A stretch of DNA of 64,000 nt from Brachycybe producta (lineage: Eukaryota; Arthropoda; Diplopoda; Playtdesmida; Andrognathidae): positions 208,639 to 272,638 of the forward strand of contig JAUPFP010000115.1 of assembly GCA_036925085.1 (NCBI GenBank), read 5' to 3'. This document shows, piece after piece, positions 12,531-25,248 of the stretch; within the stretch, counting starts at the first letter, position 1, and every line of letters begins with the position of its first letter. The notes under the pieces are model-generated. The model was not told the DNA's origin. It made no database searches and saw nothing but the letters and a program-made list of their open reading frames with translations. The position numbers and the translations under genes are program-made.

Positions 12531-12725
12531 CAATTGAAATCGGGACAAACAGAAGTTGGCTCTGCCCTTTTTATGACGAACGGCAACTTCTAATTGGTTG
12601 GTTATGTAGTCTGACGTCACATGCTCAGCCCTTTTCAACGTCGAACCACACAACAAACCAATTAGAAGTTGCCAGTCGTCATAAGAAGGACGGAGCCAAC
12701 TTCTGTTTGTCCCGATTTCTAATTG
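12531..12725. mobile_element. CRE-bearing foldback element, copy 2
   Basis: The arms AAATCGGGACAAACAGAAGT and its mirror enclose the same interior as the 12216 element, including TGACGTCA at 12612-12619. A degenerate third fragment (AATTTCTAATTGGTTTGTTA... AAAAGGGCGGGGC) continues to about 12820. Confidence 0.75.
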
Positions 12726-12884
12726 AATGTCTAAAATTTCGGTTGCATCGCCCTTTTATGTGCGGCATCAATTTCTAATTGGTTTGTTACGTTGGTATGA
12801 TGTAATAAAAGGGCGGGGCAAACAAAATTTTTTTTGAAAGAAATTTTAAAAAATATGCAGCAAATAAAGAGACTTGTATAGCCG

Positions 12885-13365
12885 CGGCTAATTATGTCGG
12901 CGGCGGTTAGTCGGTGACTAAAGGAGCGCGGAAGGATACAACTTTATCTGGCATTGTTATCATTTTATCAATAAATTCAAGAATATTAAAAATAAATACT
13001 CTTTTGATATTTTCTTAGAAAATCACGTAATATTTGCACGTGAATTTATTTTGAAATACCAAATGAATTAAATAAGCATTTTATTTGAGAAACATTTTAT
13101 TTTTATAAATGTAAAGGTATTGATGACAGAACTAAGGTGTGCCGCGGAAGATTGTTTATGTTGGGTCAGTAAAAAGGCAGCCCATTAGAATCCGCCATCT
13201 TGAGGTGAATGGTTGGTTTTGTTTTCATTTTCACCGCCTTTTTGTCGATAAAAATTGTACTTTTGAAGTGAAATAGTTGCGTTAGTCATCTGAATCAAGC
13301 AAAAGAAGTATTGGTAAGTTTCATATGTATGCAAATATGATAGAAATAGTTGAAATTGGGGTTAG
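12885..13365 (+). promoter_or_regulatory. Beta-catenin core promoter and 5' UTR exon
   Basis: Motif order is CGGCGGCGGTTAGTC, then TGTGCCGCGGAAGA at about 13138, then CCGCCATCTTG (YY1-type) at 13192-13202. A leader region follows, ending at the donor GTATTG|GTAAGTTTCAT (exon end 13313). The next acceptor in the right place is CTTGAAG at 13792-13798, which opens the exon carrying the beta-catenin ATG. The non-coding first exon is inferred, but the strong donor and the conserved copy at 6975-7420 support it. Confidence 0.7.
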
Positions 13366-13822
13366 AAGAGGTCGAGAGTCTGACGTTTATTAGGATTATA
13401 TTGGGCGGTGGCCCTTGGGTCATCAAAGGGGGTGACAAGTAAAGGGGGAATTACAAGTGGGCGGGTTTAAGATGACAACATCCGGGTTCACAGTCCTTTT
13501 TACTTAGGCGATTTTAGTGGCTTTACATCACGATGTGGTGTATTGAAAGGGGTGTACGAATATGGCGGGTTATCGTGCATTGACATATGGATTTGCCATA
13601 ATGGTTTATATTTGTGTATTCTTTTGTACGATATATTTGGCGTTCAATCTGTACATCACAATTTTACCCCGTTTGAATCGGATACGCCTTTTTTTCTGTT
13701 GTTGAACCGTTATGAGCTTGTTTAACCGGTTAATTGTCGAAATAAGATAAGATAAACGAAATAATGAAAATGAAAATTTTTTCTGTGTTTTCTTGAAGGA
13801 ACTATCGTTTTGAAATCGAAAG

Positions 13823-16800
13823 ATGAGCTACCAAATTCAATCGCCACCTCAAACGGGATCACGTCCGAGTAAGATACATCCTCTTAAAGCTGTATTTATG
13901 TATTGTATTATGAAAATAAATGCGTTAAAACGTAAAATTTGTTGAAATCGACAGGAATTGTTGGGTGCTATTTTGATGAACGGTCGGAACAACGGTAAGA
14001 ATAGTCAGAAGGTTTGGTTTTGTTAAATGAAGCTTGTTGCAGGGGTCTTGGGGCGCAACCCCCAGTTTTTAAAAGTTATTTCATCAAATTAGTTCATTGT
14101 TCCGAGTGATCCCTAATTTGATCAACGGTCCGAACAATGTTCAAATTTGATTTAATAATTCGTTAAAAACTGGGCGGGCTGCGCCTTCCAGACCCGCTAC
14201 GACAAACTTAATTTAACTAAATCTAACCTTCCGACTGTTTCTACTGTTGTTCCTATCCGTTCCGCCGGTCATCAAAATAGCACCCCCGTTAAACTTTAAT
14301 TCGTTCAATACGTGTCCTGCAATTTTCTCTTTTTCTTATGCAAATTTGAGATCAAATATTTAATGCAAGATTTAAATAGGGGGAGACGAGGGGGTTTGTT
14401 GGTTTCATGCATTTTTCTGCAAGTTACGAGCAGCTTTCTTGAAGTTTCCTGCAAACTGTCGTTGTTGTTAATTAATGTAGATACTTCTTAACAGGAATTT
14501 TAACCATTTTTTCCCCTAGTTTCTCACGGTAGTTACGGCGGTCCGAATGAAATGCCGATGTCAAATCCGAAAGAACAAACTTTGATGTGGCAACAAGGAA
14601 GTTATTTGGGTGATTCTGGAATTCATTCCGGAGCTACGACTCAAGCTCCTTCGTTGAGTGGCAAAGAAGAAGATCTCGACAATGAACAGGTTATGTTCGA
14701 CTGGGACCAAGCCGGTTTCGGAACTGGGTTCACTCAGGAACAAGTCGACGGTTTGTTCGTGTTCAAGAACACTCGTTTTTATAGCGTCTTTATAGTTCTC
14801 GATTCAAATTGCTTAATTCTATCCTGATTATGTTTTAGAAATGAATCAACAATTGAATCAGACTCGTTCGCAGCGTGTCCGAGCAGCGATGTTTCCAGAG
14901 ACACTAGAAGAAGGGATTGAGATTCCTTCGACTCAGTTCGATACAGCACAACCGACAGCTGTTCAACGTTTGTCTGAACCGTCACAGATGTTGAAACATG
15001 CTGTCGTCAACCTAATAAACTATCAGGTAACAAGTGTTTCTCTGTCGATATTTGAGGTTGATCAACTTTTGTTCTTGCTGACGGAATCTTAATTTTTTTC
15101 AGGACGACGCCGATCTTGCAACGAGAGCCATTCCAGAATTGATCAAACTGTTAAACGACGAAGATCAGGTCGTCGTGAGCCAAGCTGCGATGATGGTCCA
15201 TCAACTTTCGAAGAAGGAAGCGAGCCGTCATGCGATCATGAATTCACCTCAGGTTAACTTTTTTATTCATTTTAGTTCGATTGAGTTCGAGATTAGACGT
15301 TTTTGTGTGGTTTTTTTAGATGGTGGCCGCTTTGGTTCGTGCAATGTCAAATAGTAACGACCTCGAAACGACTCGTTGTGCTGCCGGAACATTGCATAAC
15401 CTTTCACATCACAGACAAGGACTTCTTTCCATCTTTAAATCGGGTGGAATTCCTGCTTTGGTGAAGCTTTTGAGGTTAGTTTTTTTTTTACTTTTAATAT
15501 TTAAAAAAAAGTGGTGTTTGAAGAGCTTTTACACTTTAAAACCACCTCAATTGCTTTTATTTATTTATATGTATTTTCTATTGTTAGCATGTGTTTTTGT
15601 GTTTTTAGTTTGTTAAATGGCGTTCTTTGTTTTCCTGTGTATGTTTATGTCTTAGTCTGCAACTGTTATAAGTCTTATTTTATTTAAAAAAAAATTTGTT
15701 CAAATGAATTCGAATTTTGAATCGAGTTTCATGTTTTACTGTTTTATTCGTAGCTCTCCAGTCGAATCTGTACTATTTTATGCGATTACAACTCTTCATA
15801 ATCTTCTCCTTCATCAAGAAGGTTCTAAAATGGCTGTACGATTGGCCGGCGGTTTACAGAAGATGGTGGCACTTTTGCAACGTAACAATGTTAAGTTCTT
15901 GGCCATTGTTACCGACTGTCTTCAAATTCTTGCTTACGGAAACCAAGAGAGCAAGGTTTTTCTTGCTTTTGCTAACTATTGTATGTTTTTTTGTGGGGGT
16001 TTTCTAACTGACTCGATTTTGCTTGTGTGTCTATTTTCAAATCCTTAGCTTATTATCCTTGCAAGCCAAGGACCCGTAGAGCTTGTTCGTATCATGAGGT
16101 CCTACACTTACGAGAAGCTGCTCTGGACTACTTCGAGGGTCTTGAAAGTTCTATCGGTCTGTTCTAGCAACAAACCTGCAATCGTTGAAGCTGGTACGTA
16201 ATTACGAAGAAATATCTAGATAAAATCACCAAGGGAATTTTATTTCCTTTGATAAGGTGGTATGCCAGCACTTTCGATGCATCTCGGACATCAGAGCCAA
16301 CGTCTCGTTCAAAACTGCCTTTGGACACTTCGTAACTTGTCGGACGCTGCTACAAAAGTAGGGATTTTCTATTCAATCATCAGTGAATCTATTTTTTTTT
16401 GTTGGTTTTTTTTAATTATATATATGAATGGATTCAAAGCTTTGGGGGGAAAACGAGTCAATCGATTCAATTCGGTCTTCTTATTTGGGTTTATGTTTTT
16501 AGGATCACATGGATGGTCTTTTGCCGCAGTTGGTGCAACTTCTTAGCTCTAACGACATTAACGTTGTAACTTGTGCTGCCGGAATCATTTCCAACTTGAC
16601 TTGTAACAATCAACGTAGCAAAGTAACGGTTTGTCAAGTAGGTGGTGTCGAAGCTTTAGTTCACACCGTCATTCAGGCCGGAGATCGAGAAGAGATCACT
16701 GAGCCTGCTGTAAGTTGTTTTTTAGAACGTTGTCGAGGTGTGTGAGGCAAGTTTAAACCTTCTCGTGTTTGATTGCGTTTTAAGATCTGTGCTCTGCGTC

Positions 16801-19800
16801 ACTTGACGAGCCGTCATCTCGAATCCGAGATGGCTCAGAATGCCGTTCGTCTTAATGGTGGCCTTCAGATTATTGTTAAGCTTTTGCATCCACCGAGCAG
16901 ATGGCCTCTCATCAAGGCCGTAATCGGTCTCATACGTAATTTGGCTCTTTGTCCCGCTAATCACGCTTCGTTGCGCGAACATGGCGCCATTCCACGTCTC
17001 GTTCAGCTTCTCATTCGATCGTATCAAGACACTCAAAGAGTAAATAGTGCTTTTCTTTTTGGTATTTACCGTGAAAACTGCTTAACACGAAATTGAAGAT
17101 ACCGGAATATTTTTTGTGTGTTTAAAGAACATATTTTCAAAACGTATTTTGTAACATCTTTAGGTTAGGAACAATATACGAAAATATTTTAATATTTTAA
17201 ACTTACATCTTCGCTCCGTATTTTTTATACGTGTATCGTGAGTAACAATGTGTGTTCACGCAGGCTACAGAAAGAAAGCGAATTTGAAAAAACCTGGCCA
17301 GTGACTTGTATTTTTTGTGTATAAAAACGGGGTTTTTTTTTACAAAAAAAAAAATACACTCTTAAAGCGAAATTAGAAAAACGAGGTGTTAAATTTTTTT
17401 GTACGTAAAAAAAAAAGATTTTATATAGATTTTTACTCTTGAGACAGAGAAATATTTATTGAAATATTTTTGGGTGATAATTTTATAATTGATAATTTAA
17501 AATATATGGAAAACCCTGTACTGAGAGACAAGACCACAAATATATTTCGTGTTATGTTTTTTGTGTTAAATGGTTCTCACTGTATCTCTGAAGTCGGTGT
17601 TCATTTGTGACGATATTTTTCCCTCCCCGTTGTTATCATTCTAAAGCAACGTTCATCAGTTGCGTCTAATGGTAGCCAACCCGCTTATCCGGACGGTGTT
17701 CGAATGGAAGAGATCGTCGAAGGTACGGTCGGTGCTCTTCACATTCTAGCTCGAGAGGCTCATAACCGAGCGATCATTCGTGGTTTAAGTATCATTCCCA
17801 TCTTCGTACAGGTAATTATCTCGAATTGGTCGTCAATATCCGGAATTGTGATCGTTTTTTGTTTCTGTATTTCATAGCTTCTTTACAACGAAATTGAGAA
17901 CATTCAACGTGTTGCTGCTGGTGTTCTTTGCGAACTTGCTACTGACAAAGAAGGGGCTGAAATGATTGAACAAGAGGGGGCCACCGCGCCACTGACCGAA
18001 CTGTTGCACTCTCACAACGACGGCGTCAGTAAGTTCATTTAAAGTATTTTAATCTGGGGGTTCGGGTTTTTCCAGCTTAGGGTGGAATTTGTTTGCGTTT
18101 GAGGTGTAGAAAAACATTAGAACGCTTTTTTGATTGAAACAATGTTTAATATATTTTCTGTACCGTTGATTTTCGATCTGATTATTCTGCGTTTCCTAAG
18201 GGGAAACACTAAGGAAAAATTGAAAGTATGACCAGTGATAAATATGGTAATTTTGTTTAGTTCTTAAATATAACGCGAGTTCTTTTATGAATTAACTGAA
18301 AAACGTTGCATTATATTTGGGCGAATGCAGTATTTTCATGTTAATATTTTTCAAAATGAACTTTTTATCGGAACGAAAGATATGGTCGTATTCAAACCCT
18401 TTCATGTTTATTTTAATTTTGCTCCAGAAAGACGAAGAATCAGAGTAAAAAATCGTAAAAAAAATAGATCTTTTTGACAGTTTGAAAAGCTGTAATTTGA
18501 CATTTTTTTCCAAAAATTAAGTAAAAAAAAAATTGGTGAAAATCAAGATAACAAAACATTTTCATCTATGATTTTTATAAATTGTGCATTTTATGCCACA
18601 GCTGAGTGTTGCCAATAGATGGCGCAAACTGTACTTAGTGCTTCAATTACAATATGATGACATTTTAAGCAAGATGACTTCCTTCTAGCTTCAAAAAACA
18701 GATGCTTCTTCACTCATTTTGGCGTGTTTTTTTTTCTTCTAACAGGGTATTATTTAACCTTTATAAATTAATGTTGGTGACAACAATTTCAATCTGCGAC
18801 AAAAGGTTCATTTTAAAAGATAAAGATTCTAAAAATTATTTTGAACATTGTTTAAAAGGCGTTCTTGACATTTTTCTGCATCATATTTGAAAAAAATGCG
18901 ACAATCCTCACCATACAGTTTGATTAGGTTCGAGTTTCAGTGAAGAGTTTTAATTATTTTGAGATAGAACATGTTTACGAAATAATAGCACCTTTGACTT
19001 TTTTGTTCGTTCTTTTGTATCGTGCTGGCAGCGGTTTAATTTCTACTTTTTTTTGGTTCTTTTTTTTTCTTGCTGCCAATCTAAAAATGCACCTCTGTAG
19101 GTAATGCATGTTTCAATGCACCCCAACCGTTCTACTAACTAATTTGTGCCGTCGTTGCGATCAACCCTTTTCACATCGGCTTCTCTTCTATTTTACATTT
19201 ACTGATCAGAAACATCCTTCCCCCCACCCCCACCCACTTTTTATTCTTTCATTTCAATTGGTTAGAACATCGTTTTACGATATATACATAAGCTAAAATT
19301 GTTCGTTGTCTCGTTCATTTATTTTTACTCGTTTACGTAAAACTTTAGCTGTTGAAAAGACTCGTCGGGTTTTAATTTATGAGTTATTCAATAGGCCGAA
19401 AGTGGAAGTTTCGTATTTGGCCGGGTTTAAATGATATTTTACTGTAAAAACGCTCGGAAGTTTCCAAAGGGGAACGTGTTGATTTCATTGGCCTAATGTG
19501 TATATGTTGAGCAAGTGGTCTGCACATATTTATAATGAATTTGGGTAGATGTATTTTTTTCTTACCTTCGTGAAGCTCCAAATGTTGATTACTGTTAAGC
19601 CCCAGTTCACGAAGAAGTTAAATGATTCACAAGGGTAATTGTGCACGTTTCTGTATTCACTTGAAAACGTTTTTCGGCTTAATTAAGATGGTTTGTGAAC
19701 AACTGATTTTTGAACACGGGTTTTTCTTCTGGCTTTCTTGTGCAAAAATAAGAAAAATCTTTGAAATGTGGTGTAACTAAAAGGTAACTATCACACTTAA

Positions 19801-22587
19801 GGGTGTTTTCATGTTGATATCTTTTAAAATAAACTTTTTATAGAGAAAAATGAAGAAAAAAAACTTTTGCTTAGCTTTAACTGCTTAAATTTGGGTTATT
19901 TTCATACATTAAAGTATAGTTTGAAAGATATCAACATGAAAATACTCTTAAATGATGGAGGTACACTTATAGTTTCTAAAACACATTCTGGTATCTTTCC
20001 ATTTTGCACAATAATCAGAGTTCGAGTGGCGTTTACACTTTAAAACCACCTTAAGTACGCTTCTGGTTTTCTGTTTATTTTGAGTAAAATTAAGAGGAAC
20101 TTGAAAGTCTTTTAGAAACTAGAAGGGTACCTCAATCATTTCATAGTATTTTCATATTACCTTAAAGTAGTTTAAATACAGACTTTAGAAGACTTTTTGT
20201 CTATGAAAGGTTTATTTTGAAAGATGTCAACATGAAAATACTATCAAGTGATTCAACTGTCTTGTTTCTACTCTTGGAACAAAAAGAGTAAACAGGACTC
20301 AAAAATCAGCTGATAAAAACTGAACTTATGTGCTTCATTTACCCTTCTATTTTTTAAAGAAAATACTTTCGATTAATGTTGTTTCTGAAAGGTAAGAGTT
20401 TAGAGAGTAGAGTTCCGTTCCTTATGAAATTAATTCGTTTTGAAATCGGCACGCTCTCCAGAATAACACGAAAATTTCTTATACATGTATATTTAGGCGA
20501 GAAGTATTTTCTAGTTTTTTAGCTCTTGTTTCTTTTGATGCCACTGGCTTAATTACGATCTTTTCATTAAAAGTATAATAAGTCCAAATCATTTTAAACA
20601 TTAAAACATTATATAAAATATTTAATATTTTACTATATCTTCCTCTGTATAAGTCTGTATTCGAATGGGTGGCGATCCACGATCGATTTCTTTCCTATGA
20701 CTTTCTTATAAAATGTGTTGCCAAATATACGGCCACGTTTTGCAGTTCATTCAACTACATTAGAACCACTTTTTAATCGCCGGTAGGCCACTGGAATGGT
20801 TCGTTTCAGCTACACACGGATCACTTTTTGCGGTCAATTCCGACCGTTAATGCTCGAGCCATACCAAGATGACAAAAGTGCAACATGAGTTCAAGACAAA
20901 CACAACAAAAACGCTAGAAAAAGCAGATTTTTAAAAACGAAACATACCTGAAACTGTCAGCAGTATGCTGAAGATAAAACCGCAACAAATTCGTATGACA
21001 CAGCACAAACAAAATTGGTTTTTGTTTTTGTTTGTATAGCTGTTCTACGTAAACTACGCAACTGTTTTGTTGTTATTTTAATGTTAACTGTCCACACTGT
21101 ACAGACATGAGTTGAAAAAATGTTGCGCAGTACCGAGACAAAAACACAAACCTTTTCATGTTTACCGACTTGAGCCGAGACATGGAATAGTTTGTGAAAT
21201 TGCAGACAAAACAAAACACAAAAGTGACAGAAATGTTTTACAATTGTCGCCAATTTGTCTTGAAACACTTGAGTTTCAGCTTAATGTGGATCGGCCTTAA
21301 TGCTTACTAATCCACTTGATTTTCTTAAATTTGTTTGTTGATGTCATATTCGGACTAGTACAATACTTAAGAATCGGTTGATAACAAAAATTAGTAAAAT
21401 TCATAGAGTTTAAGAAAATCGATTGTGGAACGTTCCCATAACATTTTCTATTGACTAACCGACTATTCAGATATGTTCTGAATTCATAAATAATATATAC
21501 TCTATATTAATTTGCATGTTTCAACTGTGTCTCATCGTCTTCTTCTTTTGGTTTTGGTGTGTCCTTATTTGTTCAATTTGTCTCTTGTCCTGTGTTTGTT
21601 GTTTGTCTCGATTATTTGAAATAAAAAGTTAGTAATTGTATTTTTTGAGAACGAAATTGTGACCTTAATAGACCCGTTTTTGTACTATATGATTCAATCG
21701 TTCTTTTGGATCGTTCAGCTACGTACGCTGCAGCTGTACTGTTTCGCATGTCCGAAGATAAGCCGCAGGATTACAAGAAAAGACTTTCGATGGAACTGAC
21801 CCACTCTCTGTTTAGAGAAGAGCATGGTCCTTGGTCACAGGTGGGTCACTTCATCAAGGGGTCATGATCCCATCGTATCGATTAGCAGTTCTTGACTTCC
21901 TTCTGTTTGTTTTCTGTTCTTTTTGTAACGCGGTTAGGATGTTGCAATGCAGGATGTAGCAATGTTGGCGCCAGACGAAGCATATCACGAACAAATATAT
22001 CACGGTAGTCAAGGTCCACCGAGTGTCCACAGTGGACACGGTAGACCCATCTATCAACAAGGTGACATATAGACCGTTTTTGTTTTGAGAAATGGCTCAC
22101 TAAAATCATGGTAAAACTTGCCAAAGGAAGTCGTTGATAGGAAAACTGCTATTGTAGACTAGATGCTGGTATTACTTAGTTATTTTTTTTTTACGAATGA
22201 TGTCGTTTCGTTGCACATTAGTCTATAATAGCAGTTTTCTTGAAAAATCACATAATTTTTATTTTTTTTTATTTCTATCTATGACTTCTTTTTATTTTAA
22301 ACATCATTTTGATTATCTTTTGATAAGTCTTGTCAGGATTTCAGCGAGAATTTGTTGAAGGTTATCGTCTCTTTATATAAAAAAAAACTCTTTTCGACTT
22401 GCTTTTTTCTTTCGTTCCTAAAGGTTACGATAGCCAGGGACCAATGGACACTGGCAACTATGGTCCTGTCGATTCAATGGACTTAGGTCCTGCGGCAGCC
22501 GACTTGAATTTTGAAAATTTGGATTCGTTGCCGACTCCACCGCCTGATAACAATCAGTTAACGGCTTGGTATGATACGGATTTGTGA
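13823..22587 (+). CDS. CTNNB1: Beta-catenin (armadillo), complete
   Basis: Beta-catenin links cadherins to alpha-catenin and is the TCF co-activator of canonical Wnt signalling. Fifteen coding exons: 13823-13868, 14520-14750, 14839-15026, 15103-15252, 15320-15474, 15754-15955, 16049-16193, 16257-16357, 16503-16709, 16785-17039, 17647-17811, 17878-18028, 21719-21840, 21938-22061 and 22424-22587; all phases agree, giving 801 residues. The N-terminus has the degron [14 protein letters not shown] with GSK3/CK1 sites at about S48, S52, T56 and S60. The alpha-catenin helix ([14 protein letters not shown]) and NLINYQDD follow. The armadillo domain (about residues 160-680) is near-vertebrate and keeps the groove residues of SSNKPAIVE and [12 protein letters not shown]. 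The C-terminal tail is divergent but ends AWYDTDL, a PDZ-ligand type. Most introns are 50-650 bp; that at 18029-21718 is 3.7 kb. The leader ATG is preceded by a 24-nt UTR in its exon. Confidence 0.98.
13963..14286. mobile_element. Foldback MITE in beta-catenin intron
   Basis: Terminal inverted repeats of about 110 bp begin GGGTGCTATTTTGATGA at each end and include GAACAACGGTAAGAATAGTC versus GAACAACAGTAGAAACAGTC. They converge on a CAGTTTTTAA-flanked centre. The element fills half of the 651-bp first coding intron. Confidence 0.8.
17067..17585. mobile_element. Pogo/Tigger-like MITE, copy 1 (beta-catenin intron)
   Basis: The left end TACCGTGAAAACTGCTTAAC and right end GTGTTAAATGGTTCTCACTG form inverted repeats ending at TA, the target site of Tc1/mariner and pogo elements. 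Both ends continue into ACGAAAT/ATTTCGTG. The interior is AT-rich with no transposase. It is homologous to 25249-25747 and nearly fills the intron 17040-17646. Confidence 0.65.
18306..18450. mobile_element. Foldback family F1, degenerate core
   Basis: AGTATTTTCATGTTAATATT...AATGAACTTTTTAT and the outer GAATCAGAGT block remain; both terminal arms are eroded. Confidence 0.45.
19793..20053. mobile_element. Foldback family F1, copy
   Basis: The inner arms TTTTCATGTTGATATCTTTT and GAAAGATATCAACATGAAAA are perfect mirrors. The right outer arm has AATCAGAGTTCGAGTGGCG and ends TTAAAACCACCTTAA. Confidence 0.7.
20085..20315. mobile_element. Foldback family F1, copy adjacent to the previous one
   Basis: It starts AAAATTAAGAGGAACTTGAA, includes TTTTAGAAACTAGAAGGGTA and GAAAGATGTCAACATGAAAA, and ends near AAAAATCAGCTG. 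It is partly diverged. Confidence 0.6.
22140..22241. repeat. Hairpin-forming inverted repeat in beta-catenin last intron
   Basis: The arms GAAAACTGCTATTGTAGACTA and the mirrored TAGTCTATAATAGCAGTTTTC pair over 21 bp with one mismatch around a 57-bp loop. It looks like a small MITE. Confidence 0.65.
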
Positions 22588-23666
22588 GTTATTTCCGTAA
22601 AAGAAAGTAGAGAAAAAAAGCCGAACGTTTTTGGTATTGGCTACTTAACGTAAGTGGGGAATCACTTGACAATCAATGAAGGATTCTTATCGTGAGGTGA
22701 AGGGGTTTCAGGTGATGGTTAATACGATTGTTTGAAAATATGCAAGAGGAAAAAGGAATGAGTTTTTTAAACATGGAAAATTACTTATCGGATAAATTTA
22801 AGTTTTAGAACGATATCTTTGTGCACTTAAATCTCAAGATTTTGATTTGAATCGTTGAAACCAATTCTTCGGTAATTTTTATCTTTAATCTTGTGCAAGT
22901 TTCGAACCTTTCTTCACTTAATGGCTACGGCTACATGAAGCACCTACATTTCTCTTGTTACAATTTCTTAATGTCTCTTCAAAATTTACTGTTACTTCCC
23001 ACTTTTCAAAACACTGATTCAAAACAGTTTTCGTGCATTTGATCTCGATAAATTTTGAGACACTTTTTAATGAGCTTTAATATTTTAACCCATTCGAAAC
23101 TTCGATGTCGTCATTTTTCGTATTGTTTGTATGTTTGTGTGTTTCTGGTTTTGTCCATTTATTCACAAGTGCCATCGTGGTTCAATCGTAAACCAGATTA
23201 TCGGAAAATGTGTTTGGGTCCTTTTTTTATTATATATATATATCTTCGTATTTTATTTTTTTGTATTCATAATCTGTCCGTTTCTGTGTGTCTTGTGTGT
23301 GTTTCTATTGGTAGCTATTGTTTTTATCCACAGGGAAATGAGTGGTTAAAACAAAATTCTGATTTTAGTTTTAGTTAACTTAAGTATTTTGCTGAAGCGC
23401 GCAGCTTACCAACTTATTCTAAAACCGTTGCTTAATGTAATATATAATGCTGAGTTCAAAACATGACTCGAGACAGACCTGCATAGTTAGCAACGTTTTA
23501 GAGTATGGTTGTTAGAAGCAGTTTGGTTGCCAAGATAAATATATAGAGGGCAGCGAAACTCCATAATTAAGAAAAATATAGCCTCGCCTGATGGTTCCCT
23601 TTTTTTTTTATCTTACTTGCCCTTGTGTTTGTATTCTGCTTTATAAAGAGAATTTTAAAACTAGTT

Positions 23667-23695
23667 TACACCACCATTCATTGAATGGTGGTGTA
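23667..23695. repeat. Perfect short hairpin
   Basis: TACACCACCATTCA and TGAATGGTGGTGTA are perfect 14-bp inverted repeats with a one-base loop. It lies about 1.1 kb after the beta-catenin stop. Confidence 0.7.
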
Positions 23696-23921
23696 TTTGA
23701 GAGTTTAGCTTCAACGTTCCCTTATAAAAGTTGGGTATAAGGGCCATGTTCGTTTGGTCATGGGACTGCTGAATGCACGGGAGCGTTTTTCAAAGTCACG
23801 CTTGTAGGCTTTCATCTAATCAGCTGTCGCAGACCAGAATAAAGGAAACCATGTTTAGCTGTAAATAGAGGTCGCGCCATTATTGGTTACACTCAGCTCT
23901 TGGCACGGAATACTCGATATG

Positions 23922-24295
23922 CAGAGCTGTAAGAGCCACTTGGGTGGTTGAGTTCGACTGCAAAATGAAGTCGGCTTCTCACCAAAACCCCGGCCATTTG
24001 AATTGACTGCGGTGGTTGGAATGTTTTGCAAGTGTAGTTCAGTGAACTGCAAACTGGCGACAGGAACGGCCTCAGTAGATGTTCGGTTAAAATGGACTCT
24101 AACGAGGAAACGTTGGTGGTCGTCTGTTGCGGGAATTGTCCTTCTTCCGGTATCAGAAGTTTGAAAGTTGTAGGGAAGCCGTTCTTGTGAAGGATCTGGC
24201 ATCTATCCCTGGCAATATATTGTCAACGACTTAATGACAGCCTAACTTCCGGCAATCGAACTCAACCACTCAAAAGTGGTTTGTGTGCAAAGGCT
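23922..24295. mobile_element. Foldback element, ACCACTTTT family, longest copy
   Basis: The left end has AGAGCCACTTGGGTGGTTGA followed by GTTCGACTGCAAAA. The right end has TCGAACTCAACCACTCAAAA followed by GTGGTTTGTGTGCAAAGGCTC. Mirrored, they give GAGCC...CCACTTxxGTGGTTGAGTTCGA arms. The interior is more GC-rich than its surroundings and contains an open frame that I judge accidental. Confidence 0.6.
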
Positions 24296-25248
24296 CCTAT
24301 TTCAGCTACCTTGATATATTTATCTTGTTGGTTATGAGGAACTTCTAATTTAAAGTGGACGCTTACTACCATGTGTTTGTTTGTTGTCGTTATTTACTGC
24401 TGTATTCCTGCCACTGTTTATCATGCATTTCGAAATTGTGTTATCATTCTCTTGCAGTAGTTTCTTAAGCAACAGGCAAATTTTTCAAGGTTAATCAATA
24501 CATTTTGAATGCATTTTATACCATCACGATCAAAACTAAAAAGGCACAAAAAATAGTTTGTGGTTTTGTTTATTAAGAAGTGAATATATATTTACATCAT
24601 CGAAACACAAATACAGGAAAATCTTTACAATATATATTTTTTTGCTACGAGGCATAATATAAATGCAGCATGGCACTGCCACTATGAAAATCATTAACTA
24701 TTGCGGAACTTTTTAGTTTTACAGGTGTATCGTAATGCATAGATGAAATGTATTTCATTTCCTTTTAGAGAAATTTACATATGTTAAGCTTGTGTTTTAC
24801 GAATAGGTGCATCAGTCCTATTATTCTTATTTTCTGCGCATATTATAATATAAATGTGATTTTTTGCATTAATTATATTTGCAATATGATTGTTTTAGTA
24901 ATATTTTTTACTGTAGAAATATGTATTCAGCACAGTAAAATAAAGTTTACCCATCATTTTACGACATCATTTCTTTTTCTAATTCATCCTTCTTTTATTT
25001 TGAGAGAAACGAGTTGGAGTAATTTGTTTTTAAAGGTTTCTTTATTTAGAGAAAGCTTACACAGAGCATTACCGTTAGTATGGAGAGAAAAAAAAAACGA
25101 ACTTCACATTTTATGTTTTTGTCAGCTAATTATCATAAACAATGGTAATGTTATATGAAAAATTTATTTTGCTTAAATTTATTTAAGCTTAATTCTAGTC
25201 TGGTTATAATTTTGTATGCTGGATTAAACTATTTGTAGAAATACTAAC

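Larger units (their letters stand above)
18029..21718. other. Large repeat-rich intron of beta-catenin
   Basis: This 3.7 kb intron separates the armadillo end from the C-terminal transactivation region. It holds three F1 foldback copies (18306-18450, 19793-20053, 20085-20315). The stretch 20740-21300 has GACCACTTTTT-like and ACAAAACAA-rich sequence that may be older transposon debris. I see no exon inside. Confidence 0.7.

Noticed and set aside
23855-24202. 115-residue minus-strand open frame
   Set aside because: It lies inside a foldback element (23922-24295), with no domain or splice context; GC content of the element explains the open frame.
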